Shown: in pieces, positions 1-10,665 of the stretch | How the letters are laid out: each line of letters begins with the position of its first letter | Numbering within the stretch: position 1 is the stretch's first letter | Source of the DNA: Flammulina velutipes | Lineage: Eukaryota; Basidiomycota; Agaricomycetes; Agaricales; Physalacriaceae | NCBI GenBank assembly: GCA_011800155.1 | Contig: CM022374.1 | Coordinates: 2,232,001 to 2,296,000, forward strand | Length of the DNA stretch: 64,000 bases | Direction of reading: 5' to 3' | Notes under the pieces: generated by a model | Told to the model about the DNA's origin: nothing | What the model saw: the letters and a program-made list of their open reading frames with translations, nothing else | Database searches by the model: none | Translations under genes and position numbers: made by a program

Positions 1-891
1 GCCTTGTTTCGGGTGACATTATCAATCGCCAGTGTAGAAAGATGATGACTGAACTCACCTCTAGAAACGCCCGGCCGTAATGAACAAGGTCGGCCACAAG
101 CAGAAAGTCGGCGGTACTTGCACAATCCCATCTATATCGAGAGATTAGCACTGAGACCTTATGGTGAGTGGTAGTATAGCGTACCTAGGCATTACGATAA
201 ACACTTGCCCGGGAAATGTTACGTAGTCTAGGATAGGAATCGTACGGTTGTATGGTTCATCTCGTAAAGCATCTGAGTTCAGAAGCCTAATGGCGGCAAG
301 CTCCCTGGTAGCATTCGGGCCAGACACCGCCCTAAAGTGTACTAAGAGAGAGTTGTTGTTTGTGAAGTAGCGACCTACTTGATCACAACATCCCGTCCTT
401 TATGGTCTCGTGCAGGCCATACACGGGGCGCCTGTAGATCATAAGTTGGGATTAGGACTAAAGCCAGCAAGTTGTTCACTTACATAGTAGCAAAATTCTG
501 CGTCTATATCCTCTTTATAGAAAGACCTTGCGAACGGAAAAGAGGACGTCTCCGTTGACAAGTGAGTACATGGGAAAAGCATTGTAAAGATGTCTTTTGG
601 ATTTTCGAGGGCATATAAATGGTATCCTCGTGAGGGAAAATGAGGCCGTAGGAAGTCCCAGACACGTATAAGACGTGCCCGGTCCTTATCATATTGACCT
701 GGAATGTTCGGGTCACCTACGCGCCAGACATCGTAACCTGCAGCGACAGGGCTATTCCAGAGCCAGGACCGCACCGTCCAATAGACAGAACTACAGAAGT
801 CGTCCACGCGTAAGAGTCGTATAGGCCTTAGCAGATGAGTAGCCGTCACAATTCCTCCGAGAACAGAAGCACAGAGGATGATTTGCCTCAT
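1..891 (-). CDS. Divergent protein kinase-like protein, array copy 1 (3' end outside window)
   Basis: First of six tandem paralogues. The start is the ATG of MRQII at 891. Exon 1 encodes a hydrophobic segment (about residues 4-22) and a conserved region ending in CYYV. A short second exon carries the subdomain II-type lysine (DVVIK). The third has NATREL, NSDALRDEP and a hinge-like VFIVMPR. The fourth has YGRAFLE. The catalytic-loop exon lies beyond position 1, so the gene is cut by the window edge, not demonstrably broken. The family resembles basidiomycete kinase-like proteins with the NSDALRDEPxNxTIPILD motif. Substrate and catalytic activity are unknown. A CACGTG lies at 923-928, about 30 bases upstream of the start. 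Confidence 0.75.
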
Positions 892-922
892 CGTAGTTCA
901 TGTTCAAGTTATGTTAGTATGC

Positions 923-928
923 CACGTG
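923..928. promoter_or_regulatory. CACGTG upstream of kinase copy 1
   Basis: A perfect CACGTG palindrome lies about 30 bases 5' of the copy 1 ATG. The same hexamer sits at 2661, 4633, 6425, 8211, 10025 and 10054, upstream of the other five copies. It is the core site of fungal bHLH regulators. A regulatory role here is inferred from this conservation. Confidence 0.5.
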
Positions 929-1086
929 CCATACTCACATACATCACTCTACGTTCAGAGGCATACTATTAATTGGTTACATCTTTGAAGTATTGTGATT
1001 TGTTGTGGATATTAATCAAGGATGGCAATTCGTTCATGTTTCGGTTCAAACTCCAACATCAACCTCCCATGCCGTCCTCTTAAGTA

Positions 1087-2632
1087 TCATCGCGAGTGGC
1101 CCGCCCGACTAGGATGCCTTGTTACTATGAAATGAAAAGGGGAGGTGACTTCCGGTAAGCGATTTTCCCTAAAGATCAATGAGGACAACAAGATGTGACT
1201 CCAATAAATGAACGAACCGTTGGACCAAGAAATTGCTTCAGCTTGACGTTGCAGATCTTCAACACTGAGTGATTTACACATCTCTTCGAAACGAGTGAGG
1301 GCAGCAGATGCAGTTGGCTGGGATACATTTTCCCTGTCCTTCATAGAATCGAGGAGTGAACCGAGCTCAGGTAGAACGTCCTCAATGCACTACGAATTTC
1401 GAAAAGAGGATCATGTCAATGACACGTCTACATGCACATCTGAAATACTCACGCGAAGCCGCATTTCTAATAAGTCCGCGATATCATGGACGTCGTGCTT
1501 GCGAGCTTGTTCCAACGTCAATTCCCCCGCTCGCCCGATGGGTTGCGTTGCGTCAAGGCTCACTCCCTGCCACATCGCTGCCGTTTCAAAGTCGATGAAC
1601 GCGTACTTGCGTTCCGGTCCACGAAGACCCGCAACAGGTGGAGTACTGGCACTCCAACCTAGTGGAACTAGTACATCCATCACTGTATTCCTTGCATGGA
1701 TGTCTCCATGAGTAATGTTGTTCTCGTGCAGGAAGGCGAGGGCCTCATCGAGGACGACATGGTTAATTGCCAGTAGAGCGAGACGACAACTACACTTACC
1801 TCTAAAAGCCCCTGGCCGTAGCGAACAAACTCGGCTACCTGTATGAAGTCGGGCAGAAATGCGCAGTCCCATCTATGTAGAAGGTTAGCATAGCTTTTCA
1901 AGAGATAGCATGCTCACCTGGGCATTACGATGAACACCTGTCCTATGAATGTTACATAGTCCAGAATAGGAATAGTATGATTGCGTGGTTCGTCACGCAA
2001 AGCATCGGAATTCAGAAGTTTTATGGCGCAAAGCTCTCTGGTTGCGTTGGGCCCAGAAATAGCCCTGTAATGGATTGAGATGTAGACTACATCAAGTGTG
2101 AATGGCATACTTGATCACGACGTCCCGTCCCTTCCGGTCTCGCGCTGGCCACACACAAGGAGCCTGGGAATTGAGTCGAGCTCGAAACGAACAAGATAAT
2201 ACTTACATGGTAGCAATATTGTGCATCGGCAGTTTGTTTGTAGAAACGTTCTGCGAACGGGAAAGACCTCTTTTCCGTCTCGAGCTCCTTTGCCAGAGGA
2301 ATCGTTGGGTAAAGCATTGTAAAGATGTCCTTTGGATTCTCGAGAGAGTATAGGTGGTATCCTCGTGAGGCGAAATGGGGCCGTAAGAAGTCCCAGACAC
2401 GTATAAGGCGTGCCCGGTCCTTATCATATTGACCTGGGATATTTGGGTCGCCGACATTCCAGACATCGTAACCTGCAGCGACAGGGCTATTCCATAGCCA
2501 AGACCGCGCTGTCCAATAGACAGAATTACAGAAGTCGTCCACGCGTAAAAGCCGTATAGGCCTCAGCAGGTAAGTGGCCGTCGCAATCCCGCCCACAAGA
2601 GAAGCATAGAGGATAGTTTCAACTTGCCTCAT
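1087..2632 (-). CDS. Divergent protein kinase-like protein, array copy 2 (intact)
   Basis: Six exons can be joined without stops. Exon 1 (from 2632) gives a membrane-anchor-like stretch and the RVWDFLRPHF region. Exon 2 carries WPARDRKGRDVVIK (candidate ATP-binding Lys). Exon 3 carries NATREL to VFIVMPR. Exon 4 carries the alphaD/E-like YGQGLLE. Exon 5 carries the catalytic loop HGDIHARNTVMD and FIDFE in the DFG position. Exon 6 carries SQPTAS and FEEMCKSLSVEDLQ. HGD replaces HRD and DFE replaces DFG, so catalysis is doubtful although Lys, Asp and Asn are kept. Length is about 400 residues. CACGTG lies at 2661-2666. It is a kinase fold with unknown function. Confidence 0.8.
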
Positions 2633-3016
2633 CGTAGTCCATAGTCAAATCCCATCGGATCACGTGCTAGTACGCTTTTAATATTCTGAGATAATTCTGC
2701 AAACGGCAGACTGAGTCTGAGTTTGCCCGACACCACGGCTCAGAATCATCTATTATTTGAAGCTTTAAAATATGAGGAAAACTGGCGATGAAGTGTGCGT
2801 GCTTTAATCATCGTGCAAGAAATTAGCAACTTCCTGGTTCCAAGTCCCGACGTCCAATATCAACACGAAACATTCAAGCTCTCTACCCACCGGGGGTCGA
2901 AGATATATAACAACTGGTGGTCACCACCCCCACTTCCTGGCTTATTCTGCAATATAAAGTGGAGGTGACTCTCGATAGGTGATTTTCCCTGATAGAAATG
3001 TGTTAAAATATACAGT

Positions 3017-4607
3017 TCAGTTTGAATGAATAAACAAACCCTTATTCCAAGAAATCGCTTCGACATTACGCTGCAGATCTTCGACACTGAGTGACTTGCA
3101 TATCTCTTCGAAGCGAGCAAGAACGGCGGAGGCAGTTGGATGATGCTCGCTTCTTGTATCCTTCATAGAATCGAAGAGTGGTCCAAGTTCAGGAAGTATA
3201 TCCTCAATGCACTGCGAAACGAAGCAAACGTCAATAACGAATTAAGGTCGACCTGTGAAGACTTGCCCGAAGCCGCGGCTCTAACAAGAACGCAAGCCAG
3301 CAGACATCGCGCCTGCAAGCCTGATTGAACGTCAATTGCCCCGCTCGCCCTATACCTTGCGTTGCGTCAGGACTCATGTCCTCCCATATCGCTGCCGTTT
3401 CAAAGTCGATGACGGCGTACTTGCGTTCCGGTCCACGAAGGCCCGCAACAGGTGGATTGCAGGCACTCCAACCTAGCGGAACTAGTGTGTCCATCAATGT
3501 ATTGCCTGTATGGATATCTCCGTGAATGATTTTGTTCTCGTGTAAGAAGGCGAAGGCCTCAATTCGGATGACGTGATCAATTATCAATAGGGCAAGACGA
3601 AGATTGCAGTCACCTCTAGAAACGCCTGGCCGTAGCGAACAAACTCGGCTACCTGAATGAAGTCAGCATTATCTGCACAGTCCCACCTAAGTAGGCCGAA
3701 GCGTCTAGCAGAACTAATAGCGCAGAGATAATATAGCTCACCTGGGCATTACAACGAATACCTGTCCCAGAAACGTGACATAGTCGTGAATTGGGGTGTT
3801 CATAGTAGCCTGAAAAGTACCATTAATTGTCTACTTATTCTTCAAAATTTGGCAGAGGTTGAACGATCTTAGGGCCAAAATTTCGAATTCAGGATGTAAT
3901 TAATGGTCCATTAAGTAGCAAAATAAGTCAACTTTGAACAACCCTAATAGGAATAGTATGGTTGCGTGGTTCATCTCGAAGAGCATCAGAATTTAAAAGC
4001 TTTAGGATGCGAAGTTCCCTAGTGGTATTTGGGCCAGAGACAACCCTAGACACAGATTAAGACACAGACTGATTGTGAAGTATCAGTGACATACTTGATC
4101 ACGACATCCCGCCCTTTCTCGTCTCGTGCTGGCCACACACAAGGAGCCTGGGAATTGAGTCGAGTTCGAAGCCAGCAAGATATCACTCACATAATAGCAA
4201 TATTCTGCGTCGGCGCTTTTTTTGTAGAAACATTCTGCAAACGGGAAAGATCTCTTTGCCGTCTCCTTTGCCAAAGAAATCGTTGGGTAAAGCATTGTAA
4301 AGATGTCTCTCGGATCCTCGAGAGCGTATAGGTGATATCCTCGTGAGGCGAAATGGGGCCGTAGGAAGTCCCACACACGTATAAGGCGTGCCCGGTCCTT
4401 ATCATATTGACCTGGGATATTTGGGTCGCCGACGTTCCAGACATCGTAACCTGCAGCGACAGGGCTATTCCATAGCCAGGACCGCGCTGTCCAATAGACT
4501 GAATTACAGAAGTCGCCCACGCGTAAAAGTCGTATAGGCCTTAGCAGGTAAGTGGCCGTCGCAATTCCTCCGAGAACAGAGGCACAGACGATGGTTTGCC
4601 TCATCAC
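3017..4607 (-). pseudogene. Kinase-like array copy 3, split by a miniature transposon
   Basis: Exon 1 (ATG at 4607, MMRQTIV) and the catalytic-loop exon (HGDIHTGNTLMD, VIDFE) are well preserved. The exon coding for TIPI-HDYVTF is interrupted at 3792-3945 by a 154-bp inverted-repeat element, which puts a stop codon in frame. In copy 5 the same coding stretch is continuous. The last exon also has one extra base in the GGTTTG run near 3030 relative to copy 5, so the frame ends early at 3017. The intron after the catalytic exon uses a GCAAGT donor (minus strand, 3266-3261). It is probably non-functional unless the element is spliced out. Confidence 0.75.
3792..3945. mobile_element. 154-bp MITE-like element with AAT target duplication
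   Basis: The element is flanked by AAT at 3789-3791 and 3946-3948, whereas copy 5 has a single AAT at the same coding position, so the empty site is visible in the window. The ends are imperfect inverted repeats (TGGGGTGTTCATAG against AGGGTTGTTCAAAG). No coding capacity is present. A 3-bp target duplication with GGG-type termini is reminiscent of PIF/Harbinger-derived MITEs, but the superfamily is not proven. Confidence 0.8.
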
Positions 4608-4870
4608 AGTTCATGTCCAAGTTATGTTAGGCCACGTGCTAATAGTATGGGCATCTGGCATCGACTCTGACATCTGTCTTGGGGAAATGTTCAGAGGTAT
4701 ATTATTATTGGTTCCGTCTCTGAAGTATTAGGGACATAGATCGTGGCGCTTAGTTCAAACTTGGTTGAAATGTCACTCAGTGCAACTTCCAACATAATGC
4801 CGCCTTCGGTTATGACTCCAAATCTGCATACCAACGCCAATGGTTGTAACCACCTATCTGGCCAGCATTT

Positions 4871-6399
4871 CTATTCAGATATGAAAAGTGGAGGCGACTC
4901 CCGATAAGTGAATTCCCCTGATAAAAGTAAGCGAGGATAACAAGATGCCCAATCAATAAACGAACCATTGTACCAAGAAATCGCTTCGATTTGGCGTTGC
5001 AGATCTTCAACACTGAGTGATTTGCACATCTCTTCGAAACGAGCGAGAGCGACAGAGGCCGTTGGCTGGGATATACTTTTCTTATCCTTCATAGAATCGA
5101 ACAGTGATCCAAGTTCAGGTAGAACGTCCTCGATGCACTACAAATTTCAAGAAGAGTATCATGTCAATGATGCGTCGAGGTGGCCATATGGAATACTCAC
5201 GCGAAGCCGCATTTCTAATAACTTCGCGAGATCGTGAACATCGTGCTTGCAAGCCTGTTCCGATGTCAACATGCCTGCTCGCCCTATGCGTTGGGTGGCG
5301 TCAGGGCTCATGCCATTCCACACCATTGATGTTTCAAAGTCGATAAACGCGTACTTGCGTTCCGGTCCACGAACACCCACGACGCGTGGAACACTGATAT
5401 CCCAGGATCGCGGGACCAGCACATCCATCACTGTATTATCCGAGTGGATGTCTCCGTGAGTGACGTTGTGTTCATGGAGGAAGGCGAGGGCCTCATCTTG
5501 GTCAATTGACGGTAGAGCCAGACGATTACTTCACTCACCTCTAGAAACGCCTGGCCGTAGTGAACGAATTCCGCTACCTGGATGAAGTCGGCGGAATCTG
5601 CGCCATCCCATCTATTTAGTGATGTTGATAATGAGAGCATACGGTGCGCGATATTAGTATACCTTACCTGGGCATTACAACGAATGTCTGTCCAAGAAAC
5701 GTTATGTAGTCGAGCACACGAATGGTATGGTTATGTGGTTCGTCTCGTAAAGCATCAGAATCAAGAAATTTAATGACACTGAGCTCCCTGGTTGAAAACG
5801 GGCCAGAAACTGCTCTGTGACGACTGAGAGGGAGTTTCCTTGAGAAACATCGCTGACCTACTTGATCACGACATCCTGACCTTTCTCGTCTCGCGCTGGC
5901 CACACGCGCGGAGCCTGGGAAATGACTTCAAATGAGTCGAGCTCAAAGCCAGCAAGATATTAGTACTCACGTAGTAACAAAATTCTGCGTCTACATTTTG
6001 CTTATAGAAACACTTGGCGAAAGGGAAATTTTCTATTTCCTTCTCCGTTGATAAGGGGGTGCTGTGCTGAGGGAAAAGCATTGTAAAGATGTCCGCTGGA
6101 TTGTCGAGGGTGTATAGATGGTATCCGCGTGAAGCGAAGTGGGGACGTAGAAAGTCCCACACACGTATGAGGCGTGCCCGGTCCTTGGCATATTGACCTG
6201 GAATATTTGGGTCGTCGTGACGCCAGACACCAAAGCCTTTATCGACAGGGTTATTCCATAGTCAGGACCGCGCTGTCCAATAGACAGAATTACAGAAGTC
6301 GTCCACGTGTAAAAGTCGTATAGGCCTCAGCAGGTAGGTGGCTGTCACAATCCCGCCCACAAGAGAAGCATAGAGGATAGCTTCAATTTGCCTCATCAT
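4871..6399 (-). pseudogene. Kinase-like array copy 4 with a nonsense codon
   Basis: From the ATG at 6396 (or 6399), codon 45 is TGA (6264-6262) where every sibling has TGG in the RSW(L/I)W motif. All later exons look conserved: PARDEKGQDVVIK, REL to VVMPR, and a catalytic-loop exon with the usual FIDFE. The C-terminal exon is the SQPTAS type and ends at 4871. A single G-to-A change explains the stop. The rest of the gene is little degraded, so the event is recent or a shorter protein starts downstream (next ATG in MWDFLRPHF at 6162). CACGTG lies at 6425-6430. Confidence 0.75.
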
Positions 6400-6689
6400 A
6401 GTCCATAGTCAAATCCCATCAGATCACGTGCTAGTACGCTTTTCATACGGCAGTCTGAGTTTGCCCGACGCTCCGGCTCATCATCGTCTATTATTTGAAG
6501 CTTTAGAGTATGAGGAAAATAGCGATGAATCGTGCGTGCTGCAATCATCCTTGGGCCCACGAAATTTGCGACTTCCAAGTCCAATGTCCAACATCAACAC
6601 GAAACATTCATCCACCATTCATGCTCTCTACCCACCGGAGGTCGAATATATATAACAACTGGTGGTAACAACACCCGCTTCCTGGCTTA

Positions 6690-8182
6690 TTATGCAATAT
6701 AAAGCGGAGGCGACGTTCGATAAGTGATTTTCCCTAGATAGAAATGAATTTGCATCCACAGTTCGGTTTGAATGAATGACAAACCCTCATCCCAAGAAAT
6801 CGCTTCAACACTACGTTGCAGATCTTCGACACTGAGTGATTTGCATATCTCTTCGAAGCGAGCAAGAGCAATGGAGGCAGTTGGATGATGCTCGCTTTCT
6901 GTATCCTTCATGGAATCGAAGAGTGGTCCAAGTTGAGGAAGAATATCCTCAATGCACTGCGAAACGAAACGAACGTCAATAATGAATTAAGGTCGACTTA
7001 TGAAGACTCGCCCGAAGCCGCGACTCTAACGAGGACGCAAGCCAGCTGACATCGTGTCTGCAAGCCTGTTTGAACGTCAATGCCCCCGCTCGCCCGACGA
7101 GTTGTGTTGCTTCAGGGTCCATGCCCTGCCACATCGCTGCAGTTTCAAAGTCGATGACGGCGTACTTGCGTTCCGGTCCACGAAGACCTGCAACAGGTGG
7201 ATTACAGGCACTCCAACCTAGCGGAACCACCGCATCCATCACTATATTCCTTGAATGGATGTCTCCATGAGTAATGTTGTTCTCGTGGAGGAAGGCGAAG
7301 GCCTCATCCGGATGACGGTCAATTATCAGTAGACTAAGACGAAGACTGCATTCACCTCTAAGAACGCCTGGCCGTAGCGAACAAATTCAGCTACCTCAAT
7401 GAAGTCGGCTGTCTCTGCACAGTCCCACCTAGGTAGAGCGTTAACAAGGCTTACAACGCAGAGGTAACACTTACCTGGGCATTACGACAAATATCTGTCC
7501 CAGAAACGTGACATAGTCGTGAATAGGAATAGTATGGTTGTGTGGCTCATCTCGAAGAGCATCGGAATTCAAAAGCTTTAGGGCGCGAAGCTCTCTAGTG
7601 GTATTTGGGCCAGAGACAGCCCTAAGCATGAATTGAGATGGAGGTTGAGTACATCGATCGTCATCGACCTACTTGATCACCATGTCGCGTCCTTTCTCGT
7701 CTCGCGCTGGCCATACGCGAGGAGCCTGGGAGTTGAGTTGAGTTCGAAGCCAGCAAGATATCACTCACATAATAACAATATTCCGCATCAGCAGTTTTTT
7801 TGTAGAAACATTCTGCAAACGGGAAAGATCTCTTTTCCGTCTCCTTTGCCAAAGGAATCGTTGGGTACAGCATTGCAAAGATGTCCTTTGGATCCTCGAA
7901 AGCATATAGGTGATATCCTCGTGAGGCGAAATGAGGCCGTAGGAAGTCCCACACACGTATAAGGCGTGCCCGGTCCTTATCATATTGACCTGGGATATTT
8001 GGGTCGTCGTGACGCCAGACACCAAAGCCTTGAGCGACAGGGTTATTCCATAGCCAAGACCGCGCTGTCCAATAGACAGAATTACAGAAGTCGTCCACGC
8101 GTAAGAGCCGTATAGGCCTCAGCAGGTAAGTGGCCGTCGCAATTCCTCCGAGAACAGAAGCACAGAGGATGGCTTGCCTCAT
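6690..8182 (-). CDS. Divergent protein kinase-like protein, array copy 5 (intact)
   Basis: ATG at 8182 (MRQAILCASVLGG). All six exons join in frame: hydrophobic N-terminus, WPARDEKGRDMVIK, NTTREL to IFVVMPR, YGQAFLE, HGDIHSRNIVMD with VIDFE, and a SEHHPTAS C-terminal exon ending at 6690. It is the sister of copy 3 and supplies its uninterrupted version. The donor after the catalytic exon reads GCGAGT (minus strand, 7011-7006), a GC-AG intron, where copies 2 and 6 have GTGAGT. DFE replaces DFG as in all copies. CACGTG lies at 8211-8216. Function is unknown. Confidence 0.8.
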
Positions 8183-8533
8183 CGTAGTTCATAGTCAAGT
8201 TATGTTAGACCACGTGCCACTGGCATTCGCAATGGTGTCTGACTGTTGGCTCTGGCATCTGTCTTGGGCAACGTTCAGAGGTATACTATTATTGGTTCCG
8301 TCTTTAAAGTAATAGGGACATAGATCGTGGCACTCTGTTCAACTTTATGTTGAAATGTCACTCAGTGCAACTTCCAACACCATGCCGCCCTCGGTTATGA
8401 CTCCAAATCTGCATATCAACGCCAATGGTTGTAACCACCTGCTTGGCGAGCATTTCTATTCAGATATGAAAAGCGGAGGCGACTCCCGATAAGTGAATTT
8501 CCCTGATAAAAATAAGCGAGGACAACAAGATGC

Positions 8534-9969
8534 TCAAAGAATAAACGAACCATTGTACCAGGAAATCGCTTCGACTTGGCGTTGCAGATCTTCAACACTG
8601 AGTGATTTGCACATCTCTTCGAAGCGAGAAAGAGCGACAGAGGCCGTTGGCTGGGATATACTTTTCTTATCCTTCATAGAATCGAAAAGTGATCCAAGTT
8701 CAGGTAGAACGTCCTCAATGCACTACAAATTTCAAAAAGAGTATCATGTCAGTGCCGTCAATGACACGTATATGAAACACTCACGCGAAGCCGCATTTCT
8801 AATAAGTCCGCGAGATTGTAAACATCGTGCTTGCAAGCCTGTTCCAATGTCAACACGCCTGCTCGCCCTATGCGTTGGGTGGCGTCAGGGCTCATGCCCT
8901 CCCACATCACTGCTGTTTCAAAGTCGATGAAAGCATACTTGCGTTCCGGTCCACGGACACCCACAACTCGCGGAACACTAATATCCCAGGATCGCGGAAC
9001 CAGCACATCCATCACAGTATTGTCCGCGTGTATGTCTCCGTGAGTGATGTTGTGTTCATGAAGGAAGGCGAGGGCCTCATTTCGGTCAACTATCGGTAGA
9101 GCAAGACGATCGCTTCACTCACCTCTAGGAATGCCTGGCCGTAGCGAACAAATTCCGCGACCTGCATGAAATCGGCAGCATCTGCACCGTCCCATCTGTG
9201 TAGAGATGTTAATACTGAGGGCCTACGGCGAGCGATAGTATAGCTTGCCTGGGCATTACAACGAACACCTGTTCAAGAAATGTTACGTAGTCGAGTAGAG
9301 GAATGGTACGATTGTGTGGTTCATCTCGTAAAGCATCGGAATCCAGCAATTTGATGACGCCGAGCTCCCTGGTTGCCGTTGGGCCAGAAACTGCTCTGCA
9401 ACGATTGAGAGGGAGGTTCCTTGAGTGAAGTATCGGAGACCTACTTGATCACGACGTCACGTCCTTTCTCGTCTCGCGCTGGCCACACGCGAGGAGCCTG
9501 GGAATTGAGTCGAGTTCGAAGCCAGCAAGATATCACTCACGTAGTAACAAAATTCTGCGTCTACATTTTGTTTATAGAAACACTTGGCGAAAGGGAAATT
9601 TTCTATTTCCTTCTCCGTTGATAAGGGGGTGCTGTGCTGAGGGAACAGCATTGTAAAGATGTCCGCTGGATTTTCGAGGGTGTATAGATGGTATCCGCGT
9701 GAGGCGAAGTGGGGACGTAGGAAGTCCCACACACGTATAAGGCGTGCCCGGTCCTTGGCGTATTGACCTGGTATATTTGGGTCGTCGTGACGCCAGACAC
9801 CGTAGCCTTTATCGACGGGGTTATTCCATATCCAAGACCGCGCTGTCCAATAGACAGAGCTACAGAAGTTGTCCACGCGTAAAAGTCGTATAGGCCTCAG
9901 CAAGTAGGTGGCCGTCGCGATTCCGCCGACAAGGGTAGCACAGAGGGCGACTCGCCCGTTCAGACTCAT
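8534..9969 (-). CDS. Divergent protein kinase-like protein, array copy 6 (intact)
   Basis: The start is ATG 9969 (MSLNGRVALCATLVGG); the longer upstream frame is not needed. Six exons join in frame: N-terminal hydrophobic segment, PARDEKGRDVVIK, TATREL to VFVVMPR, WDGADAADFMQ to YGQAFLE, HGDIHADNTVMD with FIDFE, and a SQPTAS C-terminal exon ending in GSFIL at 8534. The intron after VMPR has a GCAAGC donor (9248-9243 on the minus strand), where the siblings have GT donors. It is the array end and its upstream region is unlike the others, but CACGTG occurs twice (10025, 10054). Confidence 0.8.
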
Positions 9970-10665
9970 AGTGCAAGGCCTCAAGGTCACTGTAACCAGA
10001 TGAATGTATAAGTTCTTGTTGAGCCACGTGGACCAAATAATAGATACAAGTAGCACGTGATATTATTATCGATCATCCAACGAATCGCGATCATCCATCT
10101 CGATGTCTTTTACTAGTGCTACGTATCTTAGTTTTCGCCAACCAGGTCTGCCTAATCAACCGTCTTATAAGTGATAATTATAAAGTAGTCGTATCATACC
10201 TCCATAACGGAAGGCTACGTCGCCCAGGTCAAAAGGTTCTCCGGGATAGCAAAATCTCGGGTCTTGTCGTCAAACAAGATGTGGTATGTGTAGTTCTATA
10301 TAATATAGAGTCAATCAAGAATTATCTGTTAACAACGACGTCGACGTACGTAGCCATGATTCCCAGTTTCCCATGACTTCACAACAACGCCAATCTTGCC
10401 TGCTTTATGAGCCATGTAGTCAGCGGTGAGCTGTACTCGCTTCCCAATGGGATACTAATGTTGCAAGATCAGTAACTCTATTATCCTCGTTGGCATTGGA
10501 CAGACTATGCCGGACTGAGCTTCGGTGGACATCGGTATGGTGGTAGCAGTGATAGTGATAGAATGGGATGGGTGGCAGTTACAGTGACAGCGCCTTTTAT
10601 TGTGATGGATCACAGGTAACAAAGGAAAACCCACACATGCCGCAAGTAGTAAGTCGGGTCCACCA
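9970..10665. other. Spacer upstream of kinase copy 6
   Basis: Apart from two CACGTG hexamers (10025-10030, 10054-10059), no supported gene was found. A plus-strand open frame at 10116-10376 has no recognisable protein features and is taken as chance. The 3' untranslated region of the next minus-strand gene probably extends into the right part. Confidence 0.5.

Larger units (their letters stand above)
2633..9969. repeat. Two-gene tandem duplication inside the kinase array
   Basis: The spacer between the head of copy 2 and the tail of copy 3 (about 2640-3020) closely matches the spacer between copy 4 and copy 5 (about 6400-6700). The spacer copy 3/copy 4 (about 4610-4900) matches copy 5/copy 6 (about 8185-8530). 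Copies 3 and 5 share one C-terminal exon type (SEHHPTAS) and copies 2, 4 and 6 the other (SQPTAS). The simplest reading is duplication of a roughly 3.6-3.7 kb unit holding two genes. Similarity fades near the head of copy 6. Confidence 0.75.

Noticed and set aside
10116..10376. Plus-strand open frame of 86 codons in the spacer beside kinase copy 6
   Set aside because: No recognisable motif, no splice context, and starts within likely promoter sequence.
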